Below are positions 9,001 through 18,813 of a stretch of DNA of 64,000 nt, piece by piece. Positions within the stretch are counted from its first letter, which is position 1, and each line of letters starts with the position of its first letter. The stretch covers positions 3,362-67,361 of the forward strand of contig DASRJE010000036.1 in assembly GCA_035649635.1 (NCBI GenBank). The letters are read 5' to 3'. Source of the DNA: Gp6-AA40 sp035649635. Lineage in GTDB: Bacteria; Acidobacteriota; Vicinamibacteria; Vicinamibacterales; UBA2999. The translations under genes were made by a program, and so were the position numbers. Under the pieces are notes generated by a model. The model was given only the letters and a program-made list of their open reading frames with translations. It had not been told where the DNA came from and did no database searches.

Positions 9001-9090
9001 GGGGCTGACGCCCCCGCCTTTGCGTCACGCGGGGGCTAAAGCCCCCGCTCTACGCCGGTCACCCGTAGCGCGCAGGCTTCAGCCCGCGCG
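9001..9090. repeat. REP cluster with inverted pair (tuf-fusA spacer)
   Basis: Three hairpins. A partial one (GGGGCTGACGCCCC) starts at 9001. A perfect one has stem GCGGGGGC/GCCCCCGC (9029-9036, 9041-9048), loop TAAA and foot CTAC at 9050-9053. The third is in the opposite orientation: GTAG at 9065-9068 then CGCGCaGGCT TC AGCCcGCGCG to 9090. The two GTAG feet face each other across about 11 nt, a BIME-like arrangement. Confidence 0.75.
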
Positions 9091-9097
9091 ACCGTGG

Positions 9098-11206
<2,109 letters not shown>

Positions 11207-11219
11207 TGCGATCTCAAGC

Positions 11220-11360
11220 CAAGAAGTTCACGAAGTTTTCTGCCACGAATTTCACGACGTTTTCTGCCACGAAGTTCACGATGTCCACGAAGCACTCTGA
11301 ACAGCCATCGTGATCTTCGTATCTTCGTCGCTGTTCTTCGTATCTTCGTGGCGCTCGGTC
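11220..11360. repeat. degenerate CCACGAAGTTCACGAAG array, facing arms
   Basis: The fusA-rpsG spacer (155 nt) holds units of CACGAAGTTCACGAAG / CCACGAATTTCACGACG on the left and the complementary CTTCGTATCTTCGT units on the right. Related single pieces occur after the TauE-family gene (about 20965-20995) and near 27176-27215. Confidence 0.7.
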
Positions 11361-11361
11361 A

Positions 11362-11835
11362 TTACCAGCGATAGTGCGCGAAGGCCTTGTTCGCCTCCGC
11401 CATACGATGCGTGTCTTCGCGCTTCTTCACCGCGCCGCCACGCAAGTTCGACGCATCCAGCAACTCGTTCGCAAGCTTCTCCTGCATCGTCTTGCCGTCG
11501 CCGCGATCGCGCGCGTAACCAACCAGCCAGCGGATGCTGAGCGAGAGACGCCGATTCGGATTCACTTCGACCGGCACCTGGTAGTTCGAGCCGCCAACGC
11601 GACGCGACTTCACCTCGAGGCTCGGCTTCACGTTGTCGAGCGCCTTCTTGAACACCTTGAGCGGATCGTCGCCCGTGCGCTCCTTGATGATGTCGAAGCT
11701 CTGATAAAGGATGCGCTCGGCGGTGCTGCGCTTGCCGTCGTGCATCACGGTGTTGATGAACTTGCTGACCAGCACGCTGTTGTAAAGCGGATCGGCCGCC
11801 AGTTCGCGCTTCGGTATCTCTCGTCTGCGAGGCAT
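11362..11835 (-). CDS. rpsG: 30S ribosomal protein S7
   Basis: S7, 157 residues, primary binder of the 16S 3' major domain. Starts MPRRREIPKRELAADPLYNS, with KSRRVGGSNYQVPVEV near 77-92 and RGGAVKKREDTHRMAEANKAFAHYRW at the end in two blocks. Second gene of the str group. Confidence 0.97.
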   Translation of the reverse strand: MPRRREIPKRELAADPLYNSVLVSKFINTVMHDGKRSTAERILYQSFDIIKERTGDDPLKVFKKALDNVKPSLEVKSRRVGGSNYQVPVEVNPNRRLSLSIRWLVGYARDRGDGKTMQEKLANELLDASNLRGGAVKKREDTHRMAEANKAFAHYRW

Positions 11836-11841
11836 ATCTCT

Positions 11842-11925
11842 GAATCCTGTCGGGATTCGGGATCCGGGATCCGGGAGCCGGGGCCGCTTGTCGCGAATCC
11901 CGAGTCCCGGGTCCCGAGTCCCGGT
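11842..11925. repeat. degenerate GGGATTCGGGATCC array, facing arms
   Basis: rpsG-rpsL spacer. Left arm GTCGGGATTCGGGATCCGGG..., centre GGCCGCTTGTCG, right arm CGAATCCCGAGTCCCGGGT.... It closely resembles the tuf-rpsJ spacer element, including the lead-in TGAATCCTGTCGGGATTCGG. Confidence 0.75.
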
Positions 11926-12300
11926 TTATTGCTTCGGCCTCTTGGCCCCGTACTTCGACCGACCCTGCTTCCTGCCCTGCACGCCGACGGCGTCGAGCGT
12001 CCCGCGCACGACGTGATACCGCACGCCGGGCAGGTCCTTCACACGGCCGCCGCGAATGAGCACCAGCGAGTGCTCCTGCAGGTTGTGGCCGACGCCTGGG
12101 ATGTAGGTCGTGACCTCAATCCCGTTGGTCAACCGGACGCGCGCCACCTTGCGCAGAGCCGAGTTCGGCTTCTTGGGCGTCTGCGTGAACACACGAACAC
12201 AAACGCCACGCTTCTGTGGGCTGACCTGGAGCGCCGGGCTCTTGGTCTTGGTCACGATCTTCGTGCGCCCCTGGCGCACGAGCTGACTGATGGTCGGCAT
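11926..12300 (-). CDS. rpsL: 30S ribosomal protein S12
   Basis: S12 of the decoding centre, 124 residues, starting MPTISQLVRQGRTK. The loops QTPKKPNSALRKVARV and GGRVKDLPGVRYHVVRG keep the lysines that are changed in streptomycin-resistant mutants, so it is wild-type-like. First gene of the operon; transcription appears to start about 326 nt upstream. Confidence 0.98.
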   Translation of the reverse strand: MPTISQLVRQGRTKIVTKTKSPALQVSPQKRGVCVRVFTQTPKKPNSALRKVARVRLTNGIEVTTYIPGVGHNLQEHSLVLIRGGRVKDLPGVRYHVVRGTLDAVGVQGRKQGRSKYGAKRPKQ

Positions 12301-12626
12301 GTGCCCTCGATCCGTCTATCTGCCGGAACGGCTCGAGCCCGTTCCTGAAGAACGTACGCGCGCAGCCGCCAGCCATGCGGCCCCCGCGCTCGTTCCAAGC
12401 CTGAAGAACGGCATCGCTCTATGACGCGCTGCCGATCTGGCGCCTGAAACTAAAACCCTACTTGTTGAATGTCCGAGCGGAGCGCGGTCTATGGACTCGC
12501 GTCCTCTCCAGGAAAACAGCCTTCCAGCTTCTTCCAGTGCGGTTGCCCTTCGACGGGTGCTCAGGGCAACCCCGTGCCCCAGTCGAGGGGTTGGAGCTAG
12601 ATAGGGTGTCCCAGCTCCAAGAGAAC
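12301..12626 (-). promoter_or_regulatory. structured 5' leader of the str-S10-spc transcript
   Basis: About 326 nt lie between the inferred transcription start and rpsL. Three perfect inverted repeats are visible: 12591-12598 with 12613-12620 (TTGGAGCT/AGCTCCAA), 12541-12549 with 12563-12571 (GGTTGCCCT/AGGGCAACC), and 12326-12332 with 12340-12346 (GGAACGG/CCGTTCC). No convincing leader ORF was recognised. A regulatory role is inference; the position fits autogenous or growth-rate control. Confidence 0.5.
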
Positions 12627-12632
12627 CTGACG

Positions 12633-12661
12633 AATATAGCATGCGCAGTAACGCTGCGCAA
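12633..12661 (-). promoter_or_regulatory. sigma70-like promoter for the str-S10-spc operon
   Basis: On the minus strand: -35 TTGCGC (12661-12656), 17-nt spacer, -10 TATATT (12638-12633). Start predicted near 12626. The spacer holds a second TGCGCA, so TGCGCA occurs twice, 7 nt apart, one copy overlapping the -35 box. Confidence 0.65.
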
Positions 12662-12933
12662 CACTGGCACTTAGCGGCACGACGCCGCCTGACTGAGAAA
12701 CCCGCACCTGCGGGCTGACGGGCCATGACTCCGCCCGTTTCAGACCGGCTACGTAAGAAACCCCTGTCGTCCTAAATCTCTGCCTTTCAGCGACTTCTAC
12801 TCATTTTCGTTGCGCCAGGCAGTCGACGAGTGCCATGTCTGTTTACGGGAGAACCATTCGGTCGGCAGTCACGCATGGACACACGCCGAAGTGTGTGTCT
12901 CTTCCCCGGGGTTCGGGCGATCGTGCCGCGCGC
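12662..12933. other. intergenic region between the lactate permease end and the str promoter
   Basis: No supported gene. About 35 nt after the permease stop, a hairpin GACACAC (12878-12884) / GTGTGTC (12893-12899) with an 8-nt loop could act as a weak terminator for the minus-strand permease transcript, but there is no T-run. The remainder shows nothing I can assign. Confidence 0.35.
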
Positions 12934-14628
12934 CTACTTGGGCGGCGCGACAGGTACGGCGCCAGGAAAGACGTACGCGAAGAGCAGCGAGATCACACCC
13001 ATCACGCACATGAGGAACACACTGTGCTTGATGGTGAACTTGAAGAGCCGGCTCTCGTCGGCCCGTGTCATTCCCGTCGCCGCGACGGCAACGGCAATGC
13101 TCTGTACCGAGATCATCTTACCCATCACGCCCGCGGCTGAGTTGACCGACGCCGTCAGCACGGGATTGAGGTTTAGCGCGTTCGCGGTCACGACCTGCAG
13201 GTTGCCGAACAGCGCGTTGGCGGACGTGTCGCTGCCAGTCAGGAAGACACCAAGCCATCCCAGTGTCGCGCTGAAGAACGGGAACGCCACGCCGCTCGTG
13301 GCGAGCGCCAGGCCCAATGTCGACGTCATCCCAGAGTAGTTCATCACGTACGCCAGCGCCAGCATCGAGGCAATGGTCAGGATGGCGAGCGCGAGCTGAT
13401 TGAACGTCGCCTTGTAAATGCGCATGAACCTTCCCGGGCCCACACCCAGGAGCATTGCAGTCACGATCGTCGCCAGGACGCAGGCCGATCCGGAAGCGCT
13501 CAGCCAATTCAACTCCAAGAAGGCGTTGTACGGCGACGGCTGTGCGACTACAGGCGGCACGCGCTGGATCAGGTTGTGGAGACCGGGCACCATCAGGCGT
13601 TCGGCCAGGGGCCCTGTTCCAGGCACGATCGGCAGCCAGTCGGGCACGAGCATGTCGCCAATCGCGTTGATCGTCGGCTTGAACCGCGGCTCGCCCCATA
13701 CCAGCACGAACAGCACGAGCATTCCGTACGGCAGCCACGCGGAGACCAGCTCTCCCGTCGTGTACTTCGGCGGAGCGATCGTCGCCTCCGTATCGCCCTC
13801 GAGGCGCATGATGCTCTTCGGCTTCCACAGCTTGAGCACGGCGACCATCACGATGATGCAGGTGAGCGAGCTCATGATGTCGGTCAGCTCCGGACCGCGG
13901 TACCGCGAGACGTACCACTGCATGCCCGCAAACGACACACCGCACGCGATGATTGCCGGCATCACCTCGAGCGCCCGCTTCCAGCCCGCCATTACGACGA
14001 TCAAGTAGCCGGGAATGAAGACCGAAACGATCGCGCAAAGGGTTCCGACCATCGCGCTGAGCGCGAGTACCGGGAGCCCGGTCAGACCCGCGAGCGTCGT
14101 GACGGGAATGCCAATCGATCCGAAAGCGACTGGCGCTGTGTTCGCGAGAAGACAGATGCCCGCCGCGTAGAACGGGTTGAAGCCGAGACCGGCGAGCATC
14201 GCACCCGAGATCGCCACCGGCGCACCGAACCCCGCAGCGCCTTCGATGAACGCGCCGAAGCAGAACGCGATGAACATCGCCTGCAGCCGGCGATCGCTGG
14301 TCAGTCCCGCGATAATGTTCTTGATGATCTCGAACTTGCCCGTGTCCACGGCCAGCCGATACAGCAAGATCGACGCGAACACGACCCAGGCGATCGGGAA
14401 GATGCCGAACGCGGCGCCGTAGATCGCCGAGATGATCGCGAGCTTCAGCGGCATGCCGTAGATCACGAGTGAGACCACGAACGCAGTCGCCAACCCTGCC
14501 GCCGCCGACATCCACGCCGGCTTGCGCAGGATGCCGAGCATGGCGAACAGCACCACTATCGGGAGCGCGGCCACGAGCGCCGACACACCCAGATTCCCCG
14601 CGATCGGTTCATAGTTGTGCTGCCACAT
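12934..14628 (-). CDS. lldP: L-lactate permease (LctP/LldP family)
   Basis: Inner-membrane proton-coupled carrier for lactate and, in characterised members, glycolate. 564 residues, close to E. coli LldP (551), with many hydrophobic segments. Family blocks include FCFGAFIEGAAGFGAPVAIS near 115-134, AGICLLANTAPVAFGSIGIP near 150-170, and the C-terminal SDTSANALFGNLQ and MGKMISVQSIAVA. It is downstream of glcF on the same strand after a 79-nt spacer with two REP hairpins, and the GlcDEF/LarA context supports 2-hydroxyacid uptake. Substrate is inferred from family and context. Confidence 0.93.
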   Translation of the reverse strand: MWQHNYEPIAGNLGVSALVAALPIVVLFAMLGILRKPAWMSAAAGLATAFVVSLVIYGMPLKLAIISAIYGAAFGIFPIAWVVFASILLYRLAVDTGKFEIIKNIIAGLTSDRRLQAMFIAFCFGAFIEGAAGFGAPVAISGAMLAGLGFNPFYAAGICLLANTAPVAFGSIGIPVTTLAGLTGLPVLALSAMVGTLCAIVSVFIPGYLIVVMAGWKRALEVMPAIIACGVSFAGMQWYVSRYRGPELTDIMSSLTCIIVMVAVLKLWKPKSIMRLEGDTEATIAPPKYTTGELVSAWLPYGMLVLFVLVWGEPRFKPTINAIGDMLVPDWLPIVPGTGPLAERLMVPGLHNLIQRVPPVVAQPSPYNAFLELNWLSASGSACVLATIVTAMLLGVGPGRFMRIYKATFNQLALAILTIASMLALAYVMNYSGMTSTLGLALATSGVAFPFFSATLGWLGVFLTGSDTSANALFGNLQVVTANALNLNPVLTASVNSAAGVMGKMISVQSIAVAVAATGMTRADESRLFKFTIKHSVFLMCVMGVISLLFAYVFPGAVPVAPPK

Positions 14629-14643
14629 ATCTCCTCTTTCGCG

Positions 14644-14717
14644 GTCTGGCTAAAGCCAGACACTACCTATGCAGTGTCGTCCTGCCCGACTCGCGTAGTG
14701 TCCGGCTTCAGCCGGAC
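14644..14717. repeat. inverted REP pair between glcF and the permease
   Basis: Element 1: GTCTGGC (14644-14650), loop TAAA, GCCAGAC (14655-14661), foot CTAC at 14663-14666. Element 2, opposite orientation: GTAG at 14695-14698, GTCCGGC (14700-14706), TTCA, GCCGGAC (14711-14717). The glcF stop codon (TGA at 14708-14710) lies in and next to the loop of element 2, so the last GlcF residues are REP-encoded. Confidence 0.75.
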
Positions 14718-16075
14718 TGACGGGGATCGACGCCCCTGATCGAGGCATCGAGAAGCTCGATAGGGTGGACAATCGGCCAGTCGTGCCCGAGGCCCCGCGC
14801 CGCCGCGGCGATTTGCAGCGTGCACCCTGGGTTGCCCGTGGCAATCATATCCGGCGAGAGCGCCGCGATGTGACGCGCTTTCCGCGCCCCGAGTTCCTCC
14901 GCCGGCCCTGGCTGCACGAGATTGTAGATGCCCGCGCTCCCACAGCAAATCTCAGATTCAACCGGCGTCAGCAACTCCACGCCGGGAATAGCCTGGAGCA
15001 AGGCGCGCGGTTCGCTGCGAACGCCCTGCCCGTGCGCAAGATGGCAGGCATCGTGATAGACGACACGCGAGGGAATGGGGTGCCTGGGCGCGCGAGGTTC
15101 TCCGAGTTCGATCAGGATCTGCGAGACATCACGGACCCTGCGGCTAATCGCCCGAGCCCGCTCCTCCCACTCCCGATCGCCCTCGAACAGCTCGCCGTAT
15201 TCCTTCATTGCGGAGCCGCATCCCGCGGCGTTGATGACAATTCGGTCGACGCCCGCCGCCTCGAAGACTTCGATGTTGTGACGGGCAAGCTCACGGGCCT
15301 GATCGATCTGGCCTGCGTGCAGCGGCAACGCACCGCAACATCCCTGCGCGCGAGGCGCGTCGACGCGACAGCCCTCGGTGGCAAGCACGCGAACGGTGGC
15401 CTCGTTCACCTTGGCAAACGCAATCCGCTGGACACAGCCTTCGAGCAGCGCAACCCTCAGCCGCTCGGCTCCGGTCGCCGGCGTGCGCGCCGGTACCCGT
15501 CCGAAAAGACCCCGCACGCTTACACGCGGGGCAACCGACAGAAGCGCCTTGAGGCGAGACGGGAAGATGCGCGCGAGACCAGGGCTCAGGCCGCCGTTGC
15601 GTCCCATGAATGGCGAGAGCGCCAGAAGAGGCGCCATGAGCACACGCAGGCGCGATGGATACGGAACGATCGCCATGAGCACCCGCCGAAAGAGTCGATC
15701 CACCTCAGGCCGCTGGAAACGGCGTTCGATCTGGACGCGAGACTTCTCGATGAGCGGCGCATATTGGACGCCGGAGGGACACGCGGTGACGCACGCAAGA
15801 CAACCGAGGCAGCGATCGAAGTGCTGGACGAACGAAGACGTCATCTCCGCGCGTCCTTCCAGCCCCGCCTTCATCAGGTAGATCCGCCCACGCGGCGAAT
15901 CCATTTCTTCGCCCCAGAGCAGGTACGTCGGGCACGTTGGCAGACAGAAGCCGCAATGCACACACTTGTCGATCAGGGCGCGAGATGGCTGGTCAGCACC
16001 CTGGAACGGTGAAGCGTTGGGAGTTGGGAGTTGCGAGTTGGCAGTTGACATGCGATCAGAATCAGATCGGTCCAC
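14708..16075 (-). CDS. glcF: glycolate/2-hydroxyacid oxidase iron-sulfur subunit GlcF
   Basis: Electron-transfer subunit of the GlcDEF complex, passing electrons from the flavin subunits towards quinone. Two 4Fe-4S motifs near the N-terminus: CVHCGFCLPTCP (about 38-49) and CLGCLACVTACP (about 93-104), followed by two CCG-domain cores, CCGALPLHAG and CCGSAGIYNL. Start is uncertain: GTG at 16075 overlaps glcE by 14 bp, ATG at 16051 gives MSTANSQLPTPN. The segment SQLPTPN is the translation of an intergenic short-unit repeat, so the N-terminal ~25 residues are probably not functional. Confidence 0.93.
   Translation of the reverse strand: MDRSDSDRMSTANSQLPTPNASPFQGADQPSRALIDKCVHCGFCLPTCPTYLLWGEEMDSPRGRIYLMKAGLEGRAEMTSSFVQHFDRCLGCLACVTACPSGVQYAPLIEKSRVQIERRFQRPEVDRLFRRVLMAIVPYPSRLRVLMAPLLALSPFMGRNGGLSPGLARIFPSRLKALLSVAPRVSVRGLFGRVPARTPATGAERLRVALLEGCVQRIAFAKVNEATVRVLATEGCRVDAPRAQGCCGALPLHAGQIDQARELARHNIEVFEAAGVDRIVINAAGCGSAMKEYGELFEGDREWEERARAISRRVRDVSQILIELGEPRAPRHPIPSRVVYHDACHLAHGQGVRSEPRALLQAIPGVELLTPVESEICCGSAGIYNLVQPGPAEELGARKARHIAALSPDMIATGNPGCTLQIAAAARGLGHDWPIVHPIELLDASIRGVDPRQSG
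16013..16046. repeat. TTGGGAGTTGGGAG array inside the glcF 5' end
   Basis: Units GTTGGGAGTTGGGAGTTGCG then AGTTGGCAGTTG. The array lies within the coding start of glcF and is translated on the minus strand as NSQLPTPN. Related arrays: about 18758-18790, 35720-35815, 41328-41398. Confidence 0.7.
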
Positions 16076-17276
16076 GTCCCGCGTTGAGAATCCCCGCGGG
16101 ATCGAACTTGCGCTTCAGGACGCGCGCGACCTCGTTGGCCCCCGTCGCCTTCCCCCAGACATCGACTTGCCCCTTGAGTGTCCGCGACGCGCGAAGAAGG
16201 ACAACGTGGCCGACGTGCTCACTGCTGCGAAGAGCCCCGATAGCGCCCACCAGCACCGGCTCGTCTCCCTCGAGACGAACAAGCCCGGCGCCTGACGTCC
16301 GAGCAGTGAACATGGTCACTCGACATCCGTGGGCACGGACACGATCGAGCAGTGAAAAAACGGCTGGGAGATTCGATGGCAACCAACTGAATCGCACAAC
16401 GGTGCCCCCCAGAGCCCACGGCGCACGGATATGTTCCTCCCACAGCGCTCTCTCCTCATCGCCACTGACCGCCGTCGGCGCACTCGATACCACCTGCCTC
16501 GCCTGCGCCGCCTGCGCGTCGATTGCGGCAGGACTGGAAGCCATCCGCATCAGCAGGATGCATCGTCCCTGGTCCGACACGCTGATATCGAATGCCGTGA
16601 ACTCCACCTGACTGCCGTGCAGCACCGCGACGTCATGCGCCAGCGCCTTGCCATCCGCGTAAGTCGCGACGAGCGTCTTCGACGCGAGCGGAACAGGCAG
16701 CAGCTTGAAGGTGACATCGACGATTGCCGCCAACGTACCGTGTGAACCGCTAACGAGTTTACCAAGGTCGTATCCGGCGACGTTCTTGACGACCGTGCCA
16801 CCGGCTTTGACCAGCCGGCCATCGGTCATGGCGAGCGTCACACCGATCAGCAGATCACGTGGCGTACCGAAGCGATGACGCATCGGTCCGGCATCGTTGG
16901 TCGCGACGATTCCGCCGACAGTCGCCTGCTCGAACGCGCTCTCGATCGGAAGGTACTGACCGTGTTCGGCAAGACGACGATTCAACGATGCGAGCGACAT
17001 GCCCGCTTGCGCGGTGACCGTCATGTCGCCGTAGCGATGCGCGAGCAATTGATCGAGTTTCTGAGTGCCGATGACGAGATCGACGCGAGCCGCTACGCGC
17101 CCCCACCCGATCTTGGAACCGCCGCCGCGCACCACCGTGAGTTGATTATCGAGAGCTGCGGCAGCAAGGATTTGTGCCAGTTCCTCGGGGCTCTCGGGCA
17201 CGGCAACGACCGGCGGAACGACTCCGTCGACGGCATCTTCGGGGCTTCCCTGTCGAAGGGCTTGCGTTACGCCCAT
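16062..17276 (-). CDS. glcE: glycolate/2-hydroxyacid oxidase FAD-binding subunit GlcE
   Basis: FAD-binding (type PCMH/FAD_binding_4) subunit of the glycolate oxidase complex, 404 residues. The flavin fold is visible in VVRGGGSKIGWGR (about 48-60), GQYLPIESAFEQATVGGIVATNDAGPMR (two blocks, about 107-135) and KAGGTVVKNVAGYDLGKLVSGSHGTLA (about 158-185). GlcE is shorter than GlcD. The start codon overlaps the glcD stop by one base (TGATG), so the two are coupled. Confidence 0.93.
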   Translation of the reverse strand: MGVTQALRQGSPEDAVDGVVPPVVAVPESPEELAQILAAAALDNQLTVVRGGGSKIGWGRVAARVDLVIGTQKLDQLLAHRYGDMTVTAQAGMSLASLNRRLAEHGQYLPIESAFEQATVGGIVATNDAGPMRHRFGTPRDLLIGVTLAMTDGRLVKAGGTVVKNVAGYDLGKLVSGSHGTLAAIVDVTFKLLPVPLASKTLVATYADGKALAHDVAVLHGSQVEFTAFDISVSDQGRCILLMRMASSPAAIDAQAAQARQVVSSAPTAVSGDEERALWEEHIRAPWALGGTVVRFSWLPSNLPAVFSLLDRVRAHGCRVTMFTARTSGAGLVRLEGDEPVLVGAIGALRSSEHVGHVVLLRASRTLKGQVDVWGKATGANEVARVLKRKFDPAGILNAGRGPI

Positions 17277-18724
17277 CAGAATCGTTCGCCTAGTCCAGCA
17301 CGTTCCACAGGATGCTCTCGATACGGACCCGGCACTTCACCACAGAGCCTTGGAGTGGGAAGGACTTTGCCCGGGTTACACAACCGCTTCGGATCGAGCG
17401 CATCGCGTACTGACTGCATCACCTCGAGGCTGTCTTCCGAGAACATCTTCGGCATGAACTCTTTCTTGTCAGCACCCACGCCGTGCTCGCCGGTGATCGA
17501 CCCTCCCGCTTCGAGGCAATAAATCAGAATCTCACCGGCGACTTTTTCAGCGAGAGCCGATTGTCCTTCGATGCGCTCGTCGTAGCAGATCAGCGGATGC
17601 AGGTTGCCGTCCCCGGCATGAAACACGTTGCCAATCCGAAGACCCTCACGTTTCTCGAGCTCACGAATCCGCCCGAGCACTTCGGGCAGCTTCGTGCGCG
17701 GCACGACACCGTCCTGGACATAGTAGTTCGGCGAGATACGGCCCATCGCCGCAAACGCCGCCTTTCGTCCTTTCCAGATGCGAGCCCGCTGCGCCTCGTC
17801 CTGCGCGATCTCGACGCGCGTCGCACCTGACTTCCGGCAGGTGGACTCGACCACGGCGAACAACTCCGAGACTTCGGCGGACGGCCCGTCGAGCTCGACG
17901 ATCAAGATTGTGTCTGCAGACGGGAAATTCGGATGCACCGCTGCTTCGGCAGCCTCAATCGCGACCGCATCCATCATCTCCACCGCCGCAGGAACAATGC
18001 CGGCGGCGATGATGTCCGACACGGCGGCCCCGGCTTCGCTGATGCTGTTGAAGGCGGCAAGCAGCGTTTGCACGCTTTCCGGCTTCCGGAGTACGCGGAC
18101 GACGGCCTTGGTCACGATGGCCAGCGTGCCTTCGCTGCCGACGAGAAGACCTAACACATCCGGCCCGGGCGCATCGGCAAGTGGGCTCCCGATCTGCACG
18201 AGCTCCCCGTTCGGCAAGACGGCTTCGACGGCAAGGATGTGGTGCACTGTGAAGCCGTACTTCAGGCAGTGCGCGCCCCCGGAGTTTTCGGCGACATTTC
18301 CGCCGAGCGAGCAGACCTGCTGACTCGACGGGTCCGGCGCGTAGTAGTACCCGGACGGAGCGACGCAGCGTGTGATCTCCAGGTTCGTGACACCCGGTTC
18401 CACCGTCACGCGCTGATTAGGAATGTCGACCTCGAGCACGCGATTCAGTTTCGCGAGACTGATGACCACGCCACCAGGCACCGGCAGCGCACCGCCCGAG
18501 AGCCCTGTCCCGTGGCCACGCGCCACGAAGGGGATGCCTTCCTTGTCGCAAATCCGCACGATCGCCTGCACGTCAGCAGCCGACTGCGGCAGAAGCACGA
18601 GCTCGGGCAGGCTGCGCAGGTGCGGGAGCGCGTCGCACTCATAGGTGACCAGTTGCACGGGGTCACTCAGGACCGCCTCGCGCCCGATCGCGCGCCTGAA
18701 CTGGTCAACGAGCCGGTGGTCCAT
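17276..18724 (-). CDS. glcD: glycolate/D-lactate oxidase FAD subunit GlcD
   Basis: Catalytic FAD subunit oxidising glycolate or D-lactate to the 2-oxoacid; 482 residues. PCMH FAD motifs: VARGHGTGLSGGALP (about 66-80) and the PDPSSQQVCSLGGNVAENSGG region (about 130-150). The C-terminal FAD-oxidase domain includes GNVFHAGDGNLHP and the end GSITGEHGVGADKKEFM with the conserved active-site His. Start chosen at ATG 18724 (MDHRLVDQF); upstream in-frame residues come from the repeat between glcD and larA. First gene of glcDEF. Confidence 0.94.
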   Translation of the reverse strand: MDHRLVDQFRRAIGREAVLSDPVQLVTYECDALPHLRSLPELVLLPQSAADVQAIVRICDKEGIPFVARGHGTGLSGGALPVPGGVVISLAKLNRVLEVDIPNQRVTVEPGVTNLEITRCVAPSGYYYAPDPSSQQVCSLGGNVAENSGGAHCLKYGFTVHHILAVEAVLPNGELVQIGSPLADAPGPDVLGLLVGSEGTLAIVTKAVVRVLRKPESVQTLLAAFNSISEAGAAVSDIIAAGIVPAAVEMMDAVAIEAAEAAVHPNFPSADTILIVELDGPSAEVSELFAVVESTCRKSGATRVEIAQDEAQRARIWKGRKAAFAAMGRISPNYYVQDGVVPRTKLPEVLGRIRELEKREGLRIGNVFHAGDGNLHPLICYDERIEGQSALAEKVAGEILIYCLEAGGSITGEHGVGADKKEFMPKMFSEDSLEVMQSVRDALDPKRLCNPGKVLPTPRLCGEVPGPYREHPVERAGLGERF

Positions 18725-18813
18725 TGCTCTCCCAGGGCCCAAGAAACGGAAAGACGCCCAACCTCCAACTCCCAATTCCCAAAGGCGGGAATCGACAGAG
18801 TTCATTTGTCCAG
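18725..18813. promoter_or_regulatory. divergent control region between glcDEF and larA, with CCCAACCTCCAACTCCC array
   Basis: 89 nt separate the divergent starts, so promoters for both transcripts must lie here or in the flanking coding ends. Part of it (about 18758-18790) is a TTGGGAGTTGGG-family array on the complementary strand. I do not see clear -35/-10 pairs. Confidence 0.4.

Noticed and set aside
12810..13339. Several short + strand ORFs upstream of the permease
   Set aside because: Overlap the 3' end of the permease on the other strand and lack any motif; the codon pattern is that of an antisense frame.
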